Assembly: GCA_963842505.1 (NCBI GenBank)
Contig: CAWJGZ010000001.1
Coordinates: 2,232,001 to 2,296,000, forward strand
Source: PALSA-129 sp963842505
GTDB taxonomy: Bacteria > Acidobacteriota > Terriglobia > Bryobacterales > Bryobacteraceae
Direction: 5' to 3'
DNA length: 64,000 nucleotides
Position numbers and translations under genes: made by a program
Shown: positions 1 to 9,260 of the stretch, in pieces
Position numbering within the stretch: the first letter of the stretch is position 1
Layout of the letters: the number at the start of each line of letters is the position of its first letter
Notes under the pieces: generated by a model
Databases searched by the model: none
What the model was told of the DNA's origin: nothing
Seen by the model: the letters and a program-made list of their open reading frames with translations, nothing else

Positions 1-513
1 GACCTGTCGGCGTATATGTCCGCCGGGCTATTGGGAACCGGCCAGTTTTCTGCGACAACTCTGAACCTGTTCGTAACGGGCGGCGCGCGCATTACACCGC
101 ACCGGGAGGGCGCGGCTCGGCCACCCGCCGGGCCGAGCTACGATTTCGAAATCCCGGCATTTCTGAGCGGATACACGATCGTGACCCCAGGAGCACGAGC
201 CGTTGTAGGGCAGCAGGGGACGTTCTGGATCGACGCCGAGAGCCTGGACCTTATCCGGATTGAGGATCACGCGGTGGATATCCCACGCGCGGTCGGGATG
301 ACCGAGATTGGTTCGACGGTGGAGTATGCGCGGATGCAGATCGGGAATTCCAGCGTGCTGCTGCCGCAATCGGCGGAGCTGGCGGTGACGAATCTGGACG
401 GGACGGAGATGCGCAACAAGATCAAGTTTTCAGGCTGCCGGGTGTACGGGAGCGAATCGACGGTAAGTTTCGGGGACCCCATGGAGCCACCGCCGGCGGC
501 GAAAAAGAAGTAG
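1..513 (+). CDS. Hypothetical secreted/outer-membrane-type protein, 3' part only
   Basis: The frame is open from the first base of the window, so the gene begins upstream and about 170 C-terminal residues are visible. The fragment reads as alternating strands (for example GTFWIDAESLDLIRIE), followed by a conserved-looking IKFSGCRVYGSESTV stretch and a proline/alanine/lysine tail (PPPAAKKK). The 'WID..SL.L.RIE' pattern recalls the LolA/RseB-like lipoprotein-carrier fold found in many acidobacterial exported proteins, but that is inference. No catalytic motif is seen. The next gene is convergent, ending 167 bases downstream. Function unknown. Confidence 0.6.
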   Translation, partial: DLSAYMSAGLLGTGQFSATTLNLFVTGGARITPHREGAARPPAGPSYDFEIPAFLSGYTIVTPGARAVVGQQGTFWIDAESLDLIRIEDHAVDIPRAVGMTEIGSTVEYARMQIGNSSVLLPQSAELAVTNLDGTEMRNKIKFSGCRVYGSESTVSFGDPMEPPPAAKKK

Positions 514-679
514 GGCATGGTGTAATGTCGCCCGTGGGCGGTTTGGCTCAAGTGGGTGGGGGGTGAATATCGGGAGCCTCACGGATCGTCGGAGGGGCTC
601 TGTGGTGTGGTCATCCTGAGCCAGAATCCCTGCTACCGTTCCGAAACCGGGCCAACGGAGTTTTGGCGAGGCACAGGGG

Positions 680-1801
680 TTAGTTCTCGGACGGTTTCTC
701 CACCTTATCGATTATGAGGACGTCGACGGCGCCTTTGGTGGCTTCCAGTTTCAGTCCCAGTTGCTCCTGCATGGCGGTGAAGAGATCGGGAGGCGTGTTG
801 GGGTCGTCGGTGGGCCTGACTCGTCCGGAGAACTGGGACTGATCGGGCGTCCACGTCAGCATGAAATCGAAGCGGCCTTCGAGGTTGGTCTGATCGAGAA
901 CAGGGCGGTCAAGGACGAAATCCTGCAACGTGCGCGCGAACTCGGCCATGGTTGCGTTTCTTTCGGTCAGCAAACCGGGCCTGGGCACCCTCTGATCAGG
1001 CATTGCACTCAGGCCGCTCTCACTCCGGGCGAGTTTCGGACCATTCTTGCCGACGACCATGCCATAAGCCGGCAGTTCCTTTTTCTCGCGATGACAAGAG
1101 AGCTGGAAACGATCGGACAGGAGTTTCCGGTACATGATGCGCATTTGGTCCAGACTCGGCGCACCAGGCTCATCGGGCTGGCCATACACGTTGAAATAAT
1201 CCGTGTCGGCCCAAGCCGGCGCGTTGAGGATCTGGCCCGGACCGACTCCATAAGCGAACGTGATGATGGCGCGCAGAGTCTCCCGCTCCGCGTAGACACG
1301 TCGGCCGCTGATTTTGAATCCGGAGCTAAATTTGGTCGGATCACAGGGCTTGATGCTCGCCACTTCGAACGCCGGGGAGGCGTCCTTCCGCATGGGTTTG
1401 AGAAGTTCCGAAACGGAGGGGATGATCCACGCGGATTCTTCGGTGGCGCGGGTCACGGTGAGAGGGAGAGATTTGCCGCCGCTGTTCAAGGCTCCCGTCA
1501 TGGTGTTCCCATCGGCACTCAGTTTGCCCTGGTATTCGGCCCCGATGGCGGGGAGCGAAATCTTTACGATCGCACCCTGCACTACGACGGAATTGGCGGC
1601 GATGGGCCTGGCGTCTCGATCGAGGTCGTAGGAGATGGCGGTGAGACCGCCTTCACCGGTGCGAGTGATTTTGTAAACGGTGCGGAACTCATTGGCGCCG
1701 CTTTGCAATTTGCCTTGCCATGTGCCCACTATGTCCTGGGCCAAAATCGCGCTTGCCGACAACGCGGCGAGGGCGAGGACTTGTACGATGCCACTCTTCA
1801 T
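680..1801 (-). CDS. TIGR03435-type soil-associated exported protein
   Basis: The 373-residue protein begins with a clear signal peptide (MKSGIVQVLALAALSASAILAQ) and is predicted to be exported. Residues ~23-125 form a lipocalin-like strand-rich domain (GTWQGKLQSG). From ~143 the hallmark FEVASIKPCDP opens the domain known from Solibacter and relatives as TIGR03435, with typical LRAIITFAYGV and 'RMMYRKLLSDRFQL'-like blocks. Members are expanded in soil Acidobacteria and have no established biochemical role. The upstream region holds a palindrome that could be an operator. Family assignment is firm; function is unknown. Confidence 0.85.
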   Translation of the reverse strand: MKSGIVQVLALAALSASAILAQDIVGTWQGKLQSGANEFRTVYKITRTGEGGLTAISYDLDRDARPIAANSVVVQGAIVKISLPAIGAEYQGKLSADGNTMTGALNSGGKSLPLTVTRATEESAWIIPSVSELLKPMRKDASPAFEVASIKPCDPTKFSSGFKISGRRVYAERETLRAIITFAYGVGPGQILNAPAWADTDYFNVYGQPDEPGAPSLDQMRIMYRKLLSDRFQLSCHREKKELPAYGMVVGKNGPKLARSESGLSAMPDQRVPRPGLLTERNATMAEFARTLQDFVLDRPVLDQTNLEGRFDFMLTWTPDQSQFSGRVRPTDDPNTPPDLFTAMQEQLGLKLEATKGAVDVLIIDKVEKPSEN

Positions 1802-1855
1802 ATAGCACCACCATGTCCGAAAGCTGCAGTTCCTGCCATGCTCAGCAGTCCCGCC

Positions 1856-1877
1856 AGCATGCTCAAATGAGCATGCT
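1856..1877. promoter_or_regulatory. Operator-like palindrome upstream of the TIGR03435 gene
   Basis: Perfect 10-bp arms AGCATGCTCA / TGAGCATGCT are separated by AA, 55 bases upstream of the start codon at 1801. The half-site CATGCTCAGCA occurs again at about 1837 and 1872. The repetition and position suggest a dimeric regulator binding site; no regulator is assigned. Confidence 0.4.
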
Positions 1878-2387
1878 CAGCATCTGGTGTTGGATCGAAC
1901 ACACATCAGACGTTCCTGGCGACAAAGAGTTTGTAGAAAGTGTCGGCACTCTCTGTTTAAGATGGCAACAATTCTGACCGAGCTGATCAAAATCGCTCCT
2001 CCACCGATAGAAAAGCCTGGAGGTCGTCGACCGTAGCCGTTTCCAGATCGCCCGCCGAAATCGGATAAGGACTCGTGGACCTGAGAGGTGCCGAAGAAGG
2101 CGAGATTCTGATACCCGGAATTTCCATTTTGGACTCCCGGTTCCTGTTTAGTGTAGAGCCAGCCGCCCTCACCGGTCTGGGCGCGGCCCGCTGCCCTGTT
2201 CGGTGGATGCACCAAGGGATGAGACGTTTTGATATCGCGGAACATTCCTTCCGATATGGCCGCATAACGCTCTCGCACAGAGCCCGACGAGAACCGGTGT
2301 GCCCATTTTTCGGTAACCGGCGCATGGCCGTCACGCGTCCCCTGCAGGACCCACCGCAGGCTGATGCGCATTAATAGGTTGTCGAAA
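1878..2387. other. Intergenic stretch without a confident gene
   Basis: About 500 bases separate the TIGR03435 and FG-GAP genes. Minus-strand frames are open (for example 1987-2334), but none has a recognisable domain, a good ribosome binding site or a distinctive composition. I cannot exclude a decayed gene; nothing else is visible. Confidence 0.4.
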
Positions 2388-3554
2388 TTACTTCTCGTGT
2401 GGCCGGCTGAACATCACGAAACTAGGCGCATCCGACCTCGCAACCGCCACGTCCGGCCAGCCGTCACCATTGAGATCGCCCGCCGCCATGCCGTAAATCG
2501 TTCCCTTGCCGTCCCCGAATTTCACAGGTTGATATTTTCTGCCGGTACCGTCATTGAAATACACCACGCCGGGCGCATTCACATATCCCACCAGGATTTC
2601 GGGCCTGCCGTCGCGGTTCAGATCGGCGGCAATCATCGAATACGGCAACGCCTCCGGCTCCTGAAATTTGGTGCCGCTGCTAAAGTGGCCTTTGCCGTCA
2701 CCAAAGTAAACGAAGCAGCCTAACCGTTCGGGACACGCGGCGATATCCAGATGGCCGTCGCCATCGAAATCGGCAACCGCCATGGCGCGGATGGAGCCGT
2801 TGGCCGGACCCCAGGGTTCCCAGTGTTCGAAGTTGCCGTGGCCGTCATTGAAATAGACCAAGCTTTGGCAGTCATCGCGGCAGGGGAAGATGATGTCATT
2901 GTTGCCAGTGCCGCGAATGTCCGCCATGGCCATCGACGCAGCGCTGGGCGAATGGGGCAGCGCATGGCAATCGAAGTGTAGTTTGCCATCGTTCAGGCAG
3001 TAGTAACTGGTGGTCATGCGATTGGCGGCCACGATATCGGGATACCCATCGCCGTTCAGGTCGCCCACCGCGGCGTTGCGGGTAGGCCATTGAGGATCGC
3101 CGTAGGTGCCGCCAATGCGGAAGTTGCCTTTACCGTCGTTGAGCAGAACCAGCTTTGGATCGGGCGAATCGTTGCTCAGAACGATGTCCAGATGGCCGCT
3201 CTTGGTCATGTCGGCGAGGTTTCCGGAGTAACTCTTGACCGCCTTACTGGGCAGCGGCGGCCCGGGGGTAAAATGGCCTGCGCCATCGCCGAGGAAGGTT
3301 AGTGTAGTCACCTGCCAATGGCGGCCCTTGACTAGGACGATGTCGGGATGGCCGTCGCCGTTGATATCGCCGATGCTGGCGTTCGAGGATGTCTCCGACA
3401 CCGTCTCAAGCGGCGTGATTTCAAACGACCGAAGTCCGCCGGTCTGAACCGGTTGCGTCTGCGGTTGCGCGCTCGGGCCAACAGTGAGTACTGCGGCGAT
3501 TAGCGCCGCAACCAGGTACAGGCCCCGGAGCGTTGAGGATGTGAGGCGTCGCAT
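2388..3554 (-). CDS. Secreted FG-GAP/VCBS-repeat protein
   Basis: The 388-residue protein has a signal peptide (hydrophobic residues ~9-27, then SAQPQ) and then six to seven repeats of the calcium-binding FG-GAP/VCBS type, such as DINGDGHPDIVLVKG, DLNGDGYPDIVAAN, DFDGDGHLDIAACP and DLNGDGWPDVAVAR. These repeats build an integrin-alpha-like beta-propeller, usually extracellular and involved in adhesion or carbohydrate contact. No other domain is attached, so the whole mature protein is the propeller. Partner and ligand cannot be read from sequence. It is monocistronic, with about 140 bases of upstream sequence before the recombination scar near tRNA-Leu. Confidence 0.88.
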   Translation of the reverse strand: MRRLTSSTLRGLYLVAALIAAVLTVGPSAQPQTQPVQTGGLRSFEITPLETVSETSSNASIGDINGDGHPDIVLVKGRHWQVTTLTFLGDGAGHFTPGPPLPSKAVKSYSGNLADMTKSGHLDIVLSNDSPDPKLVLLNDGKGNFRIGGTYGDPQWPTRNAAVGDLNGDGYPDIVAANRMTTSYYCLNDGKLHFDCHALPHSPSAASMAMADIRGTGNNDIIFPCRDDCQSLVYFNDGHGNFEHWEPWGPANGSIRAMAVADFDGDGHLDIAACPERLGCFVYFGDGKGHFSSGTKFQEPEALPYSMIAADLNRDGRPEILVGYVNAPGVVYFNDGTGRKYQPVKFGDGKGTIYGMAAGDLNGDGWPDVAVARSDAPSFVMFSRPHEK

Positions 3555-3693
3555 ATTCCCCTCCTGGTTAAGACGATCAAAAAAGAGACGCGGTTCGAAG
3601 CCGTTTCGTGGAGGATTAGTTTATCCATGGTCGGCTAACGGTGAGCATTATAACCGACAGCCTTGAAATGCTGACCACACCCTGCGCCGCGAA

Positions 3694-3880
3694 TCATTCC
3701 GGTCTGACCGCGTCATACGCCTTGATAATCTCGCTCGCCAACGTCGTATATGCGGCTTCAGGATCGAACCTAGCCACCACTGCAACGAGACGACCACTTT
3801 CGTCCACCCTTTGCTCTATCAATGGGCTGTCCAAATTGAAAACAGCGAAGATTTGTGGCTTTCCATCCACCACGTCATGA
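3694..3880 (-). pseudogene. Possible GAF-domain gene tail (truncated)
   Basis: On the minus strand the frame ending at 3694 reads IFAVFNLDSPLIEQR and continues to ASEIIKAYDAVRPE. This resembles the last strand and helix of a GAF domain (the 'GVLNLDSP' block). Similarity stops near 3880, exactly where integrase-like sequence begins on the other strand, so the rest of the gene seems lost. The assignment is weak because only about 60 residues remain. Confidence 0.3.
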
Positions 3881-4125
3881 CCAACACCGGATGTAGATCG
3901 CTGTGGGGAAAAGCGTGTGCACGTGCTGGCATGCCTGATCTGAAGTTCCACGACCTGCGCAGAACAGCAGTAAGGAACATGCGGCGCGCTGGCATCCCCC
4001 AAGTTGTGCGTATGAAGATTTCAGGCCACAAGACGGACAGCATGGAACGGCGCTACAGCATCGTAGACGGCGACGATATCACCATCGCCAAGACCCTGAT
4101 GGAAGCGCGAAAGAAAACGGTGTGA
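3880..4125 (+). pseudogene. Tyrosine recombinase (phage integrase) C-terminal remnant
   Basis: The frame reads TNTGCRSLWGKACARAG and FHDLRRTAVRNMRRAG, then ISGHKTDSMERRYSIVD. It keeps the catalytic HxxR block, the GHK histidine block and the tyrosine (RRY) of tyrosine recombinases. Only about 80 residues remain of a protein that is normally 300-400 residues; there is no N-terminal arm-binding or core domain upstream. It lies 206 bases from the 3' end of tRNA-Leu, the usual attachment site of such integrases, so it is probably the relic of an excised or decayed integrative element. Confidence 0.75.
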
Positions 4126-4274
4126 CTGTGCCCATACTGTGCCCGTCGCAAGGGCCATTACCGCAGAGTGGCCCTCGCCCTTGGCTTCCCTTCTGCGTGC
4201 GGCGTTTCTCGCTCTCATTCTGTGCCCGCAGGACAGGCACACCTCAAACAATGGGCACAATTACGGGCACAATC

Positions 4275-4311
4275 GCAAAAATAAAGGGCCGATCATTTCT
4301 GACCGACCCTT
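4275..4311 (-). terminator. Rho-independent terminator behind tRNA-Leu
   Basis: Read on the minus strand, a 12-bp stem (4284-4311, with two G-T pairs) closes a GAAA tetraloop and is followed by TATTTTT. It lies about 20 bases after the tRNA 3' end and ends the transcript running through mqnA, secG and the tRNA or from the tRNA alone. Confidence 0.75.
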
Positions 4312-4331
4312 GTTAACTACTTTATTTTCTA

Positions 4332-4418
4332 TGGTGCGGAGAGGGGGACTTGAACCCCCAGGGGATTGCTCCCGCTAGCACCTCAAGCTAGTGCGTCTGC
4401 CAATTCCGCCACCTCCGC
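4332..4418 (-). tRNA. tRNA-Leu (anticodon GAG)
   Basis: The minus-strand sequence folds as a class II tRNA. The acceptor strands are GCGGAGG and TCTCCGC, the anticodon stem is CTAGC/GCTAG around loop TTGAGGT, there is a long variable arm, the T-arm is GGGGG-TTCAAGT-CCCCC, and CCA is encoded (4332-4334). The anticodon is GAG. The 3' half borders an integrase remnant, consistent with past use as an attachment site. Confidence 0.95.
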
Positions 4419-4429
4419 GTCTCCCGATG

Positions 4430-4915
4430 CTACTTCTTGGTTGCTGGCGGAGCCGATTTCTGGCCTGCCGGCGGCGCCCCCGGGGCGGGCGGTAATTTCA
4501 AGTCCTTCAGGTCGATCTTCATCTCGCCTGGTTTGTCGCCCGGCTGCGGCTTCACCTGGATCGGAACCATCCCGCCCGGCGCGGCCGGCGCTGGCGCCTG
4601 CGTCTGCACCGGAACCGATACCGGCACTTGCGCCGGAGCGCTCTTCGCTGGCGCCCCTTCCAGAACCGACGTGCCCAGTCCCGCGGTGCGCGTCGCCAGG
4701 ATCGATAACGAAAGCGACGTCACCATGAACAGCACGGCCGATATCGTGGTCGCCTTCGAAAGCAGAGTCGCCGAACCGCGCGGCCCAAAGGCCGTCTGCG
4801 AACCCATGCCGCCGAATGCGCCCGCCAGGTCGGCCGCCTTGCCGCTCTGCAGCAATACGACGATGATCAGAAAAATACAGACCACCACGTGGACAAACAT
4901 CACCAGGAAATACAT
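4430..4915 (-). CDS. secG: Protein-export membrane protein SecG
   Basis: SecG is the small subunit of the SecYEG translocon in the inner membrane. The protein starts MYFLVMFVHVVVCIFLIIVVLLQSGK and continues with the family signature GGMGSQTAFGPRG and a second helix (TTISAVLFMVTSLSLSIL). The start at 4915 is chosen because AAAAGGA lies just upstream; a longer frame would begin at 4957 without support. The tail of about 85 residues is Pro/Ala/Gln/Lys-rich and unusual in length compared with short enterobacterial SecG. It follows mqnA on the same strand and precedes tRNA-Leu. Confidence 0.93.
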   Translation of the reverse strand: MYFLVMFVHVVVCIFLIIVVLLQSGKAADLAGAFGGMGSQTAFGPRGSATLLSKATTISAVLFMVTSLSLSILATRTAGLGTSVLEGAPAKSAPAQVPVSVPVQTQAPAPAAPGGMVPIQVKPQPGDKPGEMKIDLKDLKLPPAPGAPPAGQKSAPPATKK

Positions 4916-4953
4916 ATGTGTCCTTTTAGTATAGGCAACCGGAGATCTCCCGG

Positions 4954-5745
4954 TCAAACCGGGTGTACCGCGCCCTCACGCGCGTATCGCAGGAATAACT
5001 CCATCCCCTCATAGTCGCGCGCACTCAGTTCGTGCACAATCCGGTCGGTGAGGTACTCGCGCACCATGCGGGGAGAAAATCCGCGGCGCGGGGACTCCGC
5101 GGCCACAATCTCCTCGATTCGTTCGCGCCCATACCGGCACGACTCCCGAAACGCCTCGGCTACCGGCGGGGTCACCACTCCGCGCCGGCCGGCCCAAACC
5201 GCGAATACCATCGGCAACCCGGTCATCTCAACCCACTCGGCGCCCAGATCGTAAACATGATAAGGAGGACATTCCGGTTCGATCCGCAGAGCCGGGTCGC
5301 CGATAATCAGAGCGGCATCGGACCCGCGCAGCATGGCTTCCAGATCGGGAGCATGGGACGTCATGACAGGCTCGGCTCCGTACCGCTGTTTTAGGATGAT
5401 GCGCGCCAGTTGGACGGAAGTTCGCGAGCTGCTGTCGACTGCCAGTGTGCGGATTTCCGCGGCTGGCCGCGACGATACCAGCAGGATGCTGAGCACCGCT
5501 CCATGGCAGGCGATCCCGACCCCTGGAATTACCTCTAAGTCCTGCCGTGTCAACTCGAAAGAAGGAACAATGCCGATGTCCGTCGCGCCCGACGCCAACT
5601 GGTCGGCGCAACCCGCGGGTATCCGGAAATCCAGCTCGAAAAGCCCCCTCTGGGGGCCATGGAGCATCCCCCATACCAAGGGGGCGGTGTTCAGGAAACT
5701 CACGGCGCAAACCCGAGGCTTCCTGGTGGGAATGTCGTGGGGCAA
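4954..5745 (-). CDS. mqnA: Chorismate dehydratase, menaquinone (futalosine) pathway
   Basis: MqnA removes water from chorismate to give 3-enolpyruvylbenzoate, the first step of the futalosine route to menaquinone. The 263-residue protein shows the family opening VCAVSFLNTAPLVWGM and a periplasmic-binding-protein-like fold with GATDIGIVPSFEL, LAVDSSSRTS and DAALIIGDPALR. Length fits the family. It is followed 38 bases downstream by secG on the same strand. The other mqn genes are not in this window, so the pathway is inferred from this gene. Confidence 0.9.
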   Translation of the reverse strand: MPHDIPTRKPRVCAVSFLNTAPLVWGMLHGPQRGLFELDFRIPAGCADQLASGATDIGIVPSFELTRQDLEVIPGVGIACHGAVLSILLVSSRPAAEIRTLAVDSSSRTSVQLARIILKQRYGAEPVMTSHAPDLEAMLRGSDAALIIGDPALRIEPECPPYHVYDLGAEWVEMTGLPMVFAVWAGRRGVVTPPVAEAFRESCRYGRERIEEIVAAESPRRGFSPRMVREYLTDRIVHELSARDYEGMELFLRYAREGAVHPV

Positions 5746-5880
5746 TCGTCTAGTGTATCAAAACGCAGGTTCCACCCCTTCGCCGCGCGCTTGCCAGTAC
5801 CCATCATACTTGCATGAGGCCCCGTGTCTGGTATCATCCTAAAGAGCGCACTCCGCGTCCGCGCCTTCCAGGGAATCTCC

Positions 5881-8800
5881 ATGACTCAAAAGTATATTTC
5901 CGTCCTCGCTTTGGCTATTGCTGGCGCCGCTGCCGCCTTTGCGCAAATCACTCTAAACTCGGTCCCCTCGCGATCGGTTGGCTCGCCGTTGTTGAACATT
6001 TCGAGCACCAATCCCAACTTGGTGGAAGGCCGGGAGTTGTACTCCCCCCAAAGCGTGGCTGTGGACACCTCGGTTTCGCCGCCCATCATCTACGTCAGCG
6101 ACACCGACAATAATCGCGTGCTGGCGTGGAAAAATGCCAACAGCTTCCAGAGCGGCCAGTTTGCCGATCTGGCCATCGGACAGCCCGATCTCCTCACCAC
6201 TTTCCAAGGCGGGCCGGGAACCGCATACTCCACGGGCCTTTACCGCCCCACCGGGATTGCGGTCTACAAGGGCGACCTGTATGTTGCCGACAGCGGCAAC
6301 AACCGCGTGCTGCGCTACCCCAATCCGTTCAACCAGGTCACCCAACAGCAGAAACAATTCCCCACGCCCGATTTGTGGATCGGCCAAAACACCGTCAACG
6401 GCCGGAATATCAACTATTCCGGCTCGTCTATACCGAACGCCCAAGGCATCTATCTGGCAAGCAGCTCGACTGTTTACGAGTCCTCGATCGCCTTTGACAG
6501 CCAGGGAAATCTCTGGATGAGCGACCCCGGCAACCTGCGAGTTCTGGAATTCAAGGCTAGCGATGTCGCGGCCGGCGGCGGCGGCCTGACGGCCATTCTC
6601 GAACTCGGCCAATTGGATTTCGTCAGCCTGCAGACTCCACTGAGCAGCAGCGCCAGCTCTCAGTTGATTACCAACCAGTTCTTCTCGCCCGACGCCCTTA
6701 GTTTTGATCCCAGCGGCAACTTGTTTGTTACCGATTTCAATAGTAACTACAGCCGCGTTATGGTTTTCACTACGCCCTTCAGCACCGGCATGTCCGCGAG
6801 CCGTCTGATGGGGGTCTTTCCCAGCGGATACGTTTATCCCACTGACGCGACCGCGCGCCAGGCCCTGTTGGACAACACCATCCTGTTGAGCCCCCAAAGT
6901 GTTTTCTTCCTCACCGGGAGCACGCCCGCGGTGGGCGTGGTGGATTCCGGCAGCAGCCGCATCCTGCTCTTCGATGTCTACGCCAACTGGCCCGCCGGTG
7001 GCGTCCCGCCGCAAGCCAAATCCATTTTTGGCCAGGCCAACACCTGCCCGGCGCAACAAACCAGTTTGCCCGCTTACGCTTTGTGCCGCTACCCGAACAA
7101 CGGCAATCCCAGGCCCTCCGCCAGCACCCTGGGCCTTCCCGGTGGTGCGTTCGCCACCAGCACGGATTTATTCGTGGCGGATAGCGGCAACAATCGCGTT
7201 CTCGACCTCCCGATATCCGGCAATACTCTCTCGCCCGCCACGCGCGTTTTGGGTCAGGACCGCTTCGACACCGGCTCCATCAACCTCATCGAGGGCCGGG
7301 AATTCCAATTCCTCAACGCTGTTGGCACCACCAGTTCGCTTGACAGCGCCATTGCCATCGATGCCAGTAGTGGCACTCCTCACCTGTACGTCTCCGACCC
7401 CGGAAACAACCGCGTCCTGGGCTTCAAGGATCTGCGGAATCTCAAGCCCGGCGCACGGGCCGATATCGTCATCGGACAGCCGGATCTCCAGACCGCCCTG
7501 GTCAACTACCCGGCTAACGATTCCACCAAGCCCAACTCATCGGGTCTCTACCGCCCCATCGGCCTGCTGGTGGATTCGCAAGGCAACCTCTACGTAGCCG
7601 ATTCGCTGAATGGCCGTGTTCTGCGCTTCCCAGCCCCATTCGCCTACACCGGCTCCGCTCCCGAGCCGGCCGATCTTGTGCTCGGCCAGCAGAATTTCAC
7701 TACCAAAATCACCGACGCCACTTCGAGCACCATGCTCGCTCCCTATGGCCTGGCCTTCACTCCATCCTGCAACCCCGCGCTGCCGCAGCCGTGCGCGCCC
7801 AATGGCTTGCTGGTATCCGACCAGGGCGATAACCGCGTGCTATATATCCCCATCACCAACGGCACCTTCACCGCCGGCAACGATAACGGCAAGGCCGCCA
7901 CTATTGTATTTGGGCAGCAAAGTTTCAACGGAACGGCCACCGGAACCAGCACCACCAACATGAACAGCCCGCACGGTATTTCCTGCGACACCAGCGGCTT
8001 TGTGTATCTTGCCGACAGCGGCAACAATCGCATTCTGATCTTCAACGATCCGCACAACCCCACCACCCCCACAACCGGCGACGCTGCTTCCCTCGCCATC
8101 ACCGGTCTCAACAATCCGCTGGGGGTTTTCGTCAGCCCACAAACGGGTGAAATATGGGTGGCCAATAGCGGCGCCGGAACCTCCGTGCGCTACGCCAACT
8201 ACAATTCGGCGGCCCTCGGCAACGGAGTCACCTCCACCATCCAGGAAGTCTCCAGCGGCTATCTGCTGCATCCTTTGGCGGTGGCCCAGGACCAGTACGG
8301 CGATCTTTATGTAGCCGACGACGCCAACCGCGTGGCCTTCTACTACCCCGGCCTGACCCCCATGAACGGCGCCAATTTCCTCACCTCACGCCCGCTGGCT
8401 CCGGGAGTGGTGGCCACCCTCAAAACCTGCACCAACTGCAGTGGCAACCAGTTCGGCACCGCTACCACCAGCTTCACCAATTACCCCATGCCGCCTGTCT
8501 TGTCGGATACCGAAGTTCTGTTTAACGGCACGCCGGCTCCGCTCTACTTCGTCTCGCCGGGCCAGGTGAATTTCTTCGTGCCTAATTATCAGCCCGATGG
8601 GAAAACGCCCACGCCCAGCAGCGGCACCGCCGACGTGGAAGTGGTGCAGGTCTCCACTGGCCAGGTTTTGGGAGCGACCCTGGTGCAGATGCAACCGGTG
8701 TCTCCCGGAGTCTTCGAATACCCCGGAGGTCAAAGCGGGAAGACTCATTTCGCCGCCGTTATCAACCAGGACAATACCATTAACGGCCCCAGCAATCCCG

Positions 8801-9141
8801 CGCCGCGCGGCTCCGTCATTTCGATTTACGCCACCGGACAGGGATATGTGCCAGGCGCTCCACCCGACGGAACCCAAGCCCCGACGGCCATCAATTCGCA
8901 GACGGCGCTCACGGTTTACCTGAACTCCATCGACGTCAACGGCTACGGCGAAGCCGGGCAACACGTCGCCTATTCCGGGCTCGATCAGTACCCTGGCATC
9001 TGGCAGATCAACGTGCTGATCCCGCAGGGCGTCACACCCAGCAGCCAGACCGGCGGATCGACACCTCTCGCCATCATGGCCGATGGCGTGGTCAACTACG
9101 ATATAAGCCAGGGTTGGTATACGGTCATCGCCGTCAAGTAG
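5881..9141 (+). CDS. Large exported NHL-repeat protein with TIGR03437-like C-terminus
   Basis: From the start at 5881 (AGGGA upstream) the protein has 1086 residues and a signal peptide ending in AAAFAQ. The body consists of NHL-type beta-propeller repeats with the recurrent motif 'LYVADSGNNRVLRYP' (also VSDTDNNRVLAW, VSDPGNNRVLGF, LADSGNNRILIF), suggesting one or two propellers. The last ~230 residues (VLFNGTPAPLYFVSPGQVNF..., ISIYATGQG, PGIWQINVLIP) match the C-terminal domain typical of Solibacter exported proteins (TIGR03437). The role is probably extracellular binding; no catalytic site is seen. It stands alone. Confidence 0.88.
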   Translation: MTQKYISVLALAIAGAAAAFAQITLNSVPSRSVGSPLLNISSTNPNLVEGRELYSPQSVAVDTSVSPPIIYVSDTDNNRVLAWKNANSFQSGQFADLAIGQPDLLTTFQGGPGTAYSTGLYRPTGIAVYKGDLYVADSGNNRVLRYPNPFNQVTQQQKQFPTPDLWIGQNTVNGRNINYSGSSIPNAQGIYLASSSTVYESSIAFDSQGNLWMSDPGNLRVLEFKASDVAAGGGGLTAILELGQLDFVSLQTPLSSSASSQLITNQFFSPDALSFDPSGNLFVTDFNSNYSRVMVFTTPFSTGMSASRLMGVFPSGYVYPTDATARQALLDNTILLSPQSVFFLTGSTPAVGVVDSGSSRILLFDVYANWPAGGVPPQAKSIFGQANTCPAQQTSLPAYALCRYPNNGNPRPSASTLGLPGGAFATSTDLFVADSGNNRVLDLPISGNTLSPATRVLGQDRFDTGSINLIEGREFQFLNAVGTTSSLDSAIAIDASSGTPHLYVSDPGNNRVLGFKDLRNLKPGARADIVIGQPDLQTALVNYPANDSTKPNSSGLYRPIGLLVDSQGNLYVADSLNGRVLRFPAPFAYTGSAPEPADLVLGQQNFTTKITDATSSTMLAPYGLAFTPSCNPALPQPCAPNGLLVSDQGDNRVLYIPITNGTFTAGNDNGKAATIVFGQQSFNGTATGTSTTNMNSPHGISCDTSGFVYLADSGNNRILIFNDPHNPTTPTTGDAASLAITGLNNPLGVFVSPQTGEIWVANSGAGTSVRYANYNSAALGNGVTSTIQEVSSGYLLHPLAVAQDQYGDLYVADDANRVAFYYPGLTPMNGANFLTSRPLAPGVVATLKTCTNCSGNQFGTATTSFTNYPMPPVLSDTEVLFNGTPAPLYFVSPGQVNFFVPNYQPDGKTPTPSSGTADVEVVQVSTGQVLGATLVQMQPVSPGVFEYPGGQSGKTHFAAVINQDNTINGPSNPAPRGSVISIYATGQGYVPGAPPDGTQAPTAINSQTALTVYLNSIDVNGYGEAGQHVAYSGLDQYPGIWQINVLIPQGVTPSSQTGGSTPLAIMADGVVNYDISQGWYTVIAVK

Positions 9142-9155
9142 GGCCTCCTCACATT

Positions 9156-9200
9156 GTGGAGCGGGCTTTCCAGCCCGCGACGCCGGCATTCCTGTCGGCG
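9156..9200 (-). repeat. REP-like dispersed palindrome, copy 1
   Basis: This 45-base unit contains two hairpins (GCGGGCTTTCCAGCCCGC and a CGCCGGCA...TGTCGGCG arm pair). It matches the reverse complement of the unit at 59966-60010 at all but one position. Related units lie at 46304-46361 and 53854-53890. Confidence 0.8.
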
Positions 9201-9260
9201 CTCGCTCCCTGCTCGCGGCGCCGCCGCTCGGTGGGACAGGCGCTTCCGCCCGCCAAGCCT

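Noticed and set aside
761..1870. Plus-strand frame over the TIGR03435 gene
   Set aside because: Antisense shadow of a strongly recognisable protein with a signal peptide.
1877..2371. 164-residue minus-strand frame upstream of the FG-GAP gene
   Set aside because: No domain, signal peptide or ribosome binding site; a competing frame in the same region looks equally plausible, so neither is supported.
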